From a virus: a stretch of DNA of 33,965 bases. This document shows, in pieces, positions 28,895-33,965 of the stretch; within the stretch, counting starts at the first letter, position 1; each line of letters opens with the position of its first letter. The notes under the pieces are model-generated. The model was not told where the DNA came from. It saw only the letters and a program-made list of their open reading frames with translations, and ran no database searches. A program made the translations under genes and the position numbers. The stretch covers positions 1 through 33,965 of the IMG/VR virus record IMGVR_UViG_3300028196_001335; one strand, written 5' to 3'.

Positions 28895-30142
28895 ATGTCT
28901 ACATTCACTACTACTAGTAAAGAAGCAGAAAACAAACTTATTCAAGCTCGTGTACGCATGCTTATGCGGCATCCGTTCTTTGGACAACTTGCACTTCGTT
29001 TAAAGCTAGTACAAGCAGATGATTGGTGTCCCACAGCCGCGGTTGATGGGCGTAACTTCTTTTATAATAGTGAATTTGTAAACTCGCTTGATCCAGATGA
29101 GGTGGTGTTTTTAGTAGGACATGAACTTGGGCATTGTATCTTTGAACACTTTTTACGTCGTGAAGAACGCCAACCAAAGTTATGGAATATGGCAGGCGAC
29201 TATGTTATTAACTATATTCTAAAACGTGAGCGTATTGGCGCCGTTATTACCAAAGTACAAATACTGTTGGATAACAAGTATGCAGACTGGACAACAGAAG
29301 ATGTGTATGATGACATTTTAAAAAGCGGTGCCGCTCCTAAAGAAACACTGGATGTACATTTGGATCTTGGTGGAGAAGGACAAGACGGTAAAAATGGTCA
29401 AGGTCCTGGCGATAAAGACGGCAAAGGCAAAGGTAAGCCTAGCCCACTAAGCAGTGAAGAGCGCAAGAAGCTACAGGATGAGCTTAAAGAAGCAATGATC
29501 CAAGCCTCACAAGGCGCAGGTGCTGGTAATGTACCGGCTGAAATACAACGTATGATTAATACACTTACTGAGCCTAAAATGAACTGGCGTCAGTTTATAC
29601 GTACTAGCATTGAAAGTAATATCAAGAATGACTTTACATTCCAACGTCCTAACCGCAAAGGCTGGCACACAGGTGCAATACTTCCAGGTATGGAACGTGA
29701 CCAAATGATTGACATTGCACTTGGTATTGATACAAGTGGTAGTATTGACCAGAGTATGCTTACAGACTTTGTGAGTGAAGTTGCTGGTATTATGGATCAG
29801 TTTAGTGAATACCGTATACGCATTTGGCAGTTTGATACCAATGTATACAGTTTTGATGAGTTTACACATGATGACGGTCGCGATATGCGAGAGTATGAAA
29901 TTACTGGTGGAGGCGGTACTGAGTTTACTGTCAACTGGCAATTTATGAAAGATCAAGGCATCGAGCCTGATCAGTTTATTATGTTTACAGATGGTATGCC
30001 CTGGGGTAGTTGGGGCGATCCAGAATATTGTGATACGATGTTTTTAATTCACACTCGATTTAGTGGGCGTGATATTGAGGCACCGTTTGGTACAACCGTT
30101 CAGTATGAACAAGCGACTAGCCAAATGAAAAGGGCCGCTTAG
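28895..30142 (+). CDS. VWA-domain protein with metallopeptidase-like N-terminus
   Basis: 415 residues from ATG 28895 (a TTG lies 9 nt upstream). N-terminal part has FLVGHELGHCIFEH, an HExxH zinc motif at 76-80 with a further His85, as in the DUF2201-type putative metallopeptidases. A Gly/Lys/Asp linker (about 150-190, GEGQDGKNGQGPGDKDGKGK) follows. The C-terminal VWA domain has the MIDAS start GIDTSGSID (Asp279, Ser281, Ser283) and a later FTDGMPW. Works with the MoxR-type ATPase, probably as adaptor or protease-like effector. Whether the zinc site is active is unknown. Confidence 0.88.
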   Translation: MSTFTTTSKEAENKLIQARVRMLMRHPFFGQLALRLKLVQADDWCPTAAVDGRNFFYNSEFVNSLDPDEVVFLVGHELGHCIFEHFLRREERQPKLWNMAGDYVINYILKRERIGAVITKVQILLDNKYADWTTEDVYDDILKSGAAPKETLDVHLDLGGEGQDGKNGQGPGDKDGKGKGKPSPLSSEERKKLQDELKEAMIQASQGAGAGNVPAEIQRMINTLTEPKMNWRQFIRTSIESNIKNDFTFQRPNRKGWHTGAILPGMERDQMIDIALGIDTSGSIDQSMLTDFVSEVAGIMDQFSEYRIRIWQFDTNVYSFDEFTHDDGRDMREYEITGGGGTEFTVNWQFMKDQGIEPDQFIMFTDGMPWGSWGDPEYCDTMFLIHTRFSGRDIEAPFGTTVQYEQATSQMKRAA

Positions 30143-30429
30143 TGTACTGGTATCATAATATGAATCTTAGCGACAGTGATATAGAACTGTTAGCTAGAAC
30201 TGAAACAATAGAACTTATGATGAAGAATCGTATTACTGTTGATTTTGGTGAACTGAATAGTCCTAGTTTTGACGATCTAGGACTTGAAAACACAGTTGAC
30301 CTTTACTATATAAAAGTATTGGGAGATAGTGTTATGCAATTCTGGTTCAAAGATAGCAGAGATGTCCTTGAATTAGAACAAGCATTGCATGAATATAAGA
30401 TTAAAGCACCAGTTAATAGTGCTAAATAG
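30142..30429 (+). CDS. small hypothetical protein
   Basis: 95 residues from GTG 30142, overlapping the upstream stop by one base. Acidic, alpha/beta: MNLSDSDIELLARTETIELM, then LYYIKVLGDSVMQFWFKDSR and a helix LELEQALHEYKI. Unknown function. Translationally coupled with the VWA gene. Confidence 0.68.
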   Translation: MYWYHNMNLSDSDIELLARTETIELMMKNRITVDFGELNSPSFDDLGLENTVDLYYIKVLGDSVMQFWFKDSRDVLELEQALHEYKIKAPVNSAK

Positions 30430-30463
30430 AAGTATACTTTAAACAACTATAGGAGATAAAGTT

Positions 30464-30715
30464 ATGAGCGAAGAAACTCAAGCACCAGAAGCATCTGCAG
30501 ATGCAGGTGAAAACGAAGCACAGGCACCTAGCCTTAGTGTAAATGATTTGGCCGCAGTGGCACAAATTATTGATTTGGCAGTACAACGTGGCGCATTTAA
30601 AGCCGCAGAAGCTGGCCAAGTAGGTCAAGTATTTGACAAAGTAGCGGCATTTGTACAGTCTGTACAAGCAGCACAAAAAGACGCTGCACCAGCAGAAGAA
30701 GCACCTGCTAGCTAA
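30464..30715 (+). CDS. small conserved acidic phage protein
   Basis: 83 residues with a good ribosome site (aggaga). The ends are disordered and Glu/Ala/Pro-rich (TQAPEASADAGENEA, APAEEAPAS). The core LSVNDLAAVAQIIDLAVQRG and AAEAGQVGQVFDKVAAFVQ is a helical module I recognise as widely conserved in cyanophage-like T4-type phages, without assigned role. A CTAAATA sequence at 30422-30428 lies upstream and might be promoter-related. Confidence 0.75.
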   Translation: MSEETQAPEASADAGENEAQAPSLSVNDLAAVAQIIDLAVQRGAFKAAEAGQVGQVFDKVAAFVQSVQAAQKDAAPAEEAPAS

Positions 30716-30738
30716 AATAGCAGAAAAGGAGAACTATT

Positions 30739-31377
30739 ATGCTAAAACATGTAGGACAAGTAATTAACACAGGGAGACGTTGCGTAGTCGTATTTCGCCA
30801 TATCTATAGCGAAACTGGCGCAGTAACTGATCCACATAGTTGTCTTGTTGTTGAGACTGACAGTCTACCGGATTTAATCCACCAGGATGTCATGCGTATT
30901 GTTGAGGGCAACCCAGCACAACATACAGGCAACTTATATGAGGTATTCACACGTGAACGTTTAAGTGACGGATCACCTGCACTAAATTGGATGCATCAAA
31001 ATCAAAGATTACGTAAATATCCAACTGACAATATTATGTTAACACCAGATGCAAATACGTCACTAAGATTGGATAAACTTAATCGTATTATCGAAATGCA
31101 AGATGCTGGCTTAAGCCAAGCTGAAATCGATAATGCAATGGTAGATGACACTGACGGGCCAGCCCGTAAGCAAACTACTGCAAGTACAACACCAACAGCC
31201 CCCAATCAAGGTCAGGCCGATGGTGTATTGGATGATGGCGCAATTGCAAAATCATTACTTGAGCAAGCAAAAACCTTTCAAGCAGAAGCTGATAGGTTAA
31301 CCGGCGAGGCTTATGACATGGATCCAAGTCTTAAGCCAAAGCGAGGAAGGCCCAAAAAGGAAGCAGTAGCTAACTAA
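30739..31377 (+). CDS. conserved T4-like phage protein with AT-hook-like tail
   Basis: 212 residues, ribosome site aaaggag. The N-terminal half (RRCVVVFRHIYSETGA, CLVVETDSLPDLIHQDVMRI, LYEVFTRERLSDGSPALNW) matches a conserved cyanophage family. A helical and low-complexity part follows (TTASTTPTAPNQ), and the end is KPKRGRPKKE, an AT-hook-like RGRP motif that binds the minor groove of AT-rich DNA. A DNA-associated role is likely but not specified. Confidence 0.75.
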   Translation: MLKHVGQVINTGRRCVVVFRHIYSETGAVTDPHSCLVVETDSLPDLIHQDVMRIVEGNPAQHTGNLYEVFTRERLSDGSPALNWMHQNQRLRKYPTDNIMLTPDANTSLRLDKLNRIIEMQDAGLSQAEIDNAMVDDTDGPARKQTTASTTPTAPNQGQADGVLDDGAIAKSLLEQAKTFQAEADRLTGEAYDMDPSLKPKRGRPKKEAVAN

Positions 31378-31676
31378 TGGCAATATTTCGTCGTGACAGA
31401 AGTTTTAGCAAAATAGTGAATGAAGTGGACGTGGAGAGTATCCCCGTCCACTTTATTAAAAGGCTAAAACTATACCTTACTGATAGTACAATTGTTACTA
31501 TCGAAAAAGACGACCTGCAAAAAGTCGATAGTATTGAAGAACTACTAATACAATGTAATTTTGTACACCAGGTAATGGATATGAGTATTGAACTTGATTA
31601 TGATGGCATAGAAGAAGATGTCACTGATCAAGTTACAAAACTTCTTAACTATAAAGAGCCTGACGATGACAGTTAA
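31377..31676 (+). CDS. conserved T4-like phage hypothetical protein
   Basis: 99 residues, 1-nt overlap upstream. A basic start (AIFRRDRSFSKIVNEVD) leads to VESIPVHFIKRLKLYLTDST and IVTIEKDDLQKVDSIEELL, and an acidic end. Recognised as conserved next to the preceding gene in marine T4-like phages. Function unknown. Its last 11 nt overlap the DHFR gene. Confidence 0.72.
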   Translation: MAIFRRDRSFSKIVNEVDVESIPVHFIKRLKLYLTDSTIVTIEKDDLQKVDSIEELLIQCNFVHQVMDMSIELDYDGIEEDVTDQVTKLLNYKEPDDDS

Positions 31677-32139
31677 GGCAATATTAGCATGTGATGCTGA
31701 TTGGGGCATAGGAAAAGACGGCAACTTACCGTGGCCACACAACCCTGCTGACCTAAAATGGTTCAAACAATCAACATTAAATCACACTGTAGTAATGGGC
31801 AAGGCAACATGGGATAGTTTACCCGTCAAGCCGTTGCCCAATCGTGTCAATGTTGTTGTTTCCAGTTCTGATATACTTGCTAAGGTTGATGTATTATCAA
31901 TCACTGACTTACGCCGCCGTCTATCATCGATGGATACTGAACAAGATGTATGGATTATTGGTGGTGCAAGATTAATTGAAGGCATGATGGATTATATTGA
32001 TGAATTTCATCTAAGTCAAATCAATGGCACATATAATTGTGACACATTTTTGCCCAGTACCGTAATCCAAGAATTATACACACTAACATCCAGTCAGTTT
32101 CATGAAGATGTTTATGTTGATATATGGAGTAAACGTTGA
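31666..32139 (+). CDS. frd: dihydrofolate reductase
   Basis: 157 residues from ATG 31666, the start just before the first conserved strand. KAILACDADWGIGKDGNLPW is the DHFR N-terminal motif; DLKWFKQSTLNHTVVMGKATW carries the folate helix and the NADPH-contact MGxxTW; WIIGGARLIEGMMDYIDEFHL is the GG NADPH loop. It regenerates tetrahydrofolate, which the ThyA encoded downstream consumes. In T4 frd and td are also adjacent in function and position; here two small genes intervene. Confidence 0.95.
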   Translation: MTVKAILACDADWGIGKDGNLPWPHNPADLKWFKQSTLNHTVVMGKATWDSLPVKPLPNRVNVVVSSSDILAKVDVLSITDLRRRLSSMDTEQDVWIIGGARLIEGMMDYIDEFHLSQINGTYNCDTFLPSTVIQELYTLTSSQFHEDVYVDIWSKR

Positions 32140-32561
32140 AGATACTAATATTTGGATTGCCAGGTAGTGGAAAAACTACACTGGCTAAACCTTTTGCAGA
32201 ACTAATTGGCGGCGTGCATTTAAATGCTGACGCAGTTAGAACACAATACAACGACTGGGACTTTAGTCTTGAAGGTCGAAACAGACAAGCATCTAGAATG
32301 AAATACTTGGCAGATGGTGTAGTTATGGCAGGTAAAATTGCCGTTGCTGATTTTATTTGTCCAACTCCCCTCACACGATTAGAGTTCAATCCTGACTATA
32401 CAGTGTGGATGGACACCATTTCTCGAGGCGAATATGAAGACACAAATGACATGTTTGAGACGCCTGAACATGTTGATTATCATATTGAGAAATGGTTTAA
32501 TGATGCACATCAACAACTGATGCCAGTAGTGCAGCGTTGGATGGAAATTAAAAATGTTTGA
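32136..32561 (+). CDS. P-loop kinase, adenylylsulfate-kinase-like
   Basis: 141 residues from a TTG overlapping the DHFR stop (TTGA). Walker A GLPGSGKT (7-14), then HLNADAVRTQYNDWDFSLEG, GRNRQASRMKYLADG, the pattern of APS kinase (LDxDxxR, DxxFSxxxR), and a distal VWMDTI. APS kinase phosphorylates adenylyl sulfate to PAPS, but the family also includes other small-molecule kinases, and the usual C-terminal part is shortened. It overlaps a nucleotidylyltransferase gene by 8 nt, so the two may act on one substrate. Confidence 0.75.
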   Translation: MKILIFGLPGSGKTTLAKPFAELIGGVHLNADAVRTQYNDWDFSLEGRNRQASRMKYLADGVVMAGKIAVADFICPTPLTRLEFNPDYTVWMDTISRGEYEDTNDMFETPEHVDYHIEKWFNDAHQQLMPVVQRWMEIKNV

Positions 32562-32967
32562 TTGGAAGAAACCCACAGCACAAATGCTGGGTAGATGGCA
32601 ACCTTGGCATCATGGTCATACTGAACTATTTAAACGTGCATTAGCAGAAACTGGACAAGTATGTATTATGATACGTGATGTTGGTGGTATTGTAGGCGAA
32701 GATGCAGGTGCAGGTCGTACAGTAAAACAAGATGATAATCCATTTAGCTATCGTGTTGTGAGAAAAAATATAGAGGACGGACTAACTAAGCATGGATTTA
32801 CATGTGGAGTTGAATATGAAATCGTGTCTGTTCCTAACATTGTTGATATTAGTTATGGTAGAGGTGTAGGGTACACGTTTACAGAACATGACTTAGGCAA
32901 AGAGGTGCATGATATTAGTGCAACAAAGATAAGAAAAGAAATGAGACTAAAGGGTGAGCTTAAATAG
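32554..32967 (+). CDS. HxGH nucleotidylyltransferase
   Basis: 137 residues. GRWQPWHHGHTELFKRAL carries the HHGH motif, KHGF- and VSVPNIVDISYGRGVGYTF lie in the middle, and ISATKIRKEMR is the ISxTxxR triphosphate motif. It resembles NMN or phosphopantetheine adenylyltransferases and TagD-like enzymes. The substrate cannot be read from sequence. Third nucleotidyltransferase of this fold in the window. Its pairing with the upstream kinase hints at a two-step activation. Confidence 0.82.
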   Translation: MFDWKKPTAQMLGRWQPWHHGHTELFKRALAETGQVCIMIRDVGGIVGEDAGAGRTVKQDDNPFSYRVVRKNIEDGLTKHGFTCGVEYEIVSVPNIVDISYGRGVGYTFTEHDLGKEVHDISATKIRKEMRLKGELK

Positions 32968-33136
32968 AACATTACAAGATGGTACTATAGTACCTGCTAT
33001 AGACATGGCAGTAGAACTTAAAGTAGTTACAAAATGTCCAACTAAATGGCGCCTAATAGACGAAGAAACAGGAGTTGAATACCGTGGACAACTGCCACAA
33101 GATGGCGGTCTACACTGGCAAAGGATAGAAAAATAA
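32954..33136 (+). CDS. small hypothetical protein
   Basis: 60 residues from GTG 32954 (ribosome-like aaaggg upstream), with 14-nt overlap of the preceding gene and one base with thyA. Beta-rich: LQDGTIVPAIDMAVELKVV, KWRLIDEETGVEYRG. No domain recognised; tight coupling to thyA. Confidence 0.65.
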   Translation: MSLNRTLQDGTIVPAIDMAVELKVVTKCPTKWRLIDEETGVEYRGQLPQDGGLHWQRIEK

Positions 33137-33965
33137 TGTATCAATATTTAGAAGCAATACAATGTATTATGGACGACGGCCAAGATGTTAGTGACCGTAC
33201 CGGAGTTGGTACTCGTACTATCTTTGGATATCAGATGCGATTTAACCTAATGGAATCGTTTCCAGCCGTAACAACCAAAAAACTTGCTTGGAAAAGCGTA
33301 GTGGGAGAGTTGTTGTGGTTCTTGGAAGGCTCAACATCAGACTCTAGATTGGCAGAAATTACGCATGGCGATAAAACAAAGAATACAATCTGGACAGCCA
33401 ATGCCAACAAACAAGGCAAGGCATTAGGATACACAGACGGAGAACTTGGACCAGTGTACGGCAGTCAGTGGAGGAATTTTAATGGAGATGGTGTTGATCA
33501 AATTAAAACAATCATTCACCAGATTAAAAATGATCCAGACAGCAGACGTATTATATTAAGTGCTTGGAATCCAAGTCAGATTGACATAATGACATTACCG
33601 CCCTGTCATACTATGTGTCAGTTTAGAGTAATAAACGGCTCATTAAGCTGTCAGCTGTATCAGAGAAGCGCAGACATGTTCTTGGGCGTGCCTTTTAACA
33701 TTGCAAGCTACAGTTTATTAACACACATGATGGCACAAATATGTAACTTACGAGTGGGAGAATTTATATGGACTGGCGGCGACTGTCATATCTATCAGAA
33801 CCACTTTGACCAAGTAACACAACAACTTGAGCGATCGCCAACCAGAAAACATCCAATGTTAGTGATGCCATCGTTCGACAACCTGGAACAATTACTAAGT
33901 ACAAAGACTGAAGACTATAAATTAATGGGTTACAATCCAATGGATACTATCAAGGCTCCAATGGC
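33136..33965 (+). CDS. thyA: thymidylate synthase ThyA (runs to the window edge)
   Basis: The frame is open to the end of the window; about 276 residues are visible, and the last ones (GYNPMDTIKAPMA) match the usual ThyA C-terminus, so only a few residues are missing. It methylates dUMP to dTMP with methylene-tetrahydrofolate. Motifs: DRTGVGTRTIFGYQMRF (phosphate-binding Arg), ELLWFLEGS, the catalytic Cys157 in LPPCHTMCQF, QLYQRSADMFLGVPFNIASY and HIYQNH. ThyA and the DHFR encoded nearby complete the folate cycle. Start shares one base with the previous stop. Confidence 0.97.
   Translation, partial: MYQYLEAIQCIMDDGQDVSDRTGVGTRTIFGYQMRFNLMESFPAVTTKKLAWKSVVGELLWFLEGSTSDSRLAEITHGDKTKNTIWTANANKQGKALGYTDGELGPVYGSQWRNFNGDGVDQIKTIIHQIKNDPDSRRIILSAWNPSQIDIMTLPPCHTMCQFRVINGSLSCQLYQRSADMFLGVPFNIASYSLLTHMMAQICNLRVGEFIWTGGDCHIYQNHFDQVTQQLERSPTRKHPMLVMPSFDNLEQLLSTKTEDYKLMGYNPMDTIKAPM

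Noticed and set aside
29507-29956. 149-codon frame on the - strand opposite the VWA gene
   Set aside because: Antisense shadow of the VWA domain, rich in Cys/His/Thr without a family pattern.
1-33965. tRNA genes, CRISPR arrays, IS elements, integrase or attachment sites
   Set aside because: I looked for cloverleaf-like gaps, repeat-spacer patterns and transposase or recombinase motifs; the gaps between genes are too short and none was seen.

Overview
The window is part of a tailed-phage genome, most likely a marine T4-like myovirus. Every gene I accept lies on the + strand. Genes are packed with 1-35 nt overlaps or very short gaps. The T4-type replication genes are recognisable: a family B DNA polymerase of gp43 type, a gp45-like sliding clamp, an RNase H/FEN-type 5' nuclease, a DsbA-like late-gene DNA-binding protein, dihydrofolate reductase and thymidylate synthase. 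Many of the small proteins look like the conserved unknowns of T4-like cyanophages and pelagiphages. The host is not visible. The proteobacterial look of IscU and the YhhQ transporter points to a proteobacterial host (inference). No tRNA, CRISPR, transposon, intein or integrase was seen.

Layout. 1-4035: virion-associated-looking genes plus an iscU; four consecutive genes begin with short peptides that resemble the T4 capsid-targeting sequence. 4050-7022: a conserved unknown, a GH19 endolysin with a cell-wall-binding domain, and a run of small membrane or coiled-coil proteins that could hold holin and spanin functions. 7093-12451: DsbA-like protein, two small membrane proteins, DNA polymerase, small helpers, a T-fold (QueD-like) protein and the clamp behind its own terminator and promoter. 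12461-18416: a metabolic island with a DpdA-like base transglycosylase, a nucleotidyltransferase-cupin fusion, a HAD phosphatase, class I fructose-bisphosphate aldolase, a GT-B glycosyltransferase, GTP cyclohydrolase I and a YhhQ-type queuosine-precursor transporter. 18547-26834: accessory genes including two phosphoribosyltransferases, a TagD-like cytidylyltransferase, QueE, the 5' nuclease, an exported protein and many small unknowns. 26910-31676: a MoxR-type AAA+ ATPase with a metallopeptidase-like/VWA partner and conserved small proteins. 31666-33965: DHFR, a P-loop kinase, a nucleotidylyltransferase and thymidylate synthase, which runs off the window end.

How the genes work together. FolE, QueE, a possible QueD-like protein, a YhhQ-like importer and a DpdA-like transglycosylase together indicate that the phage replaces guanine in its DNA with a 7-deazaguanine, probably to escape restriction. 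QueC is not in the window. The sugar-nucleotide and glycosyltransferase genes between dpdA and folE raise the possibility of a further sugar decoration of the modified base, or of glycan synthesis. DHFR, ThyA and the 5' nuclease support DNA synthesis. IscU may sustain Fe-S supply, including for the radical-SAM enzyme QueE. These links are inferred from gene content and order.
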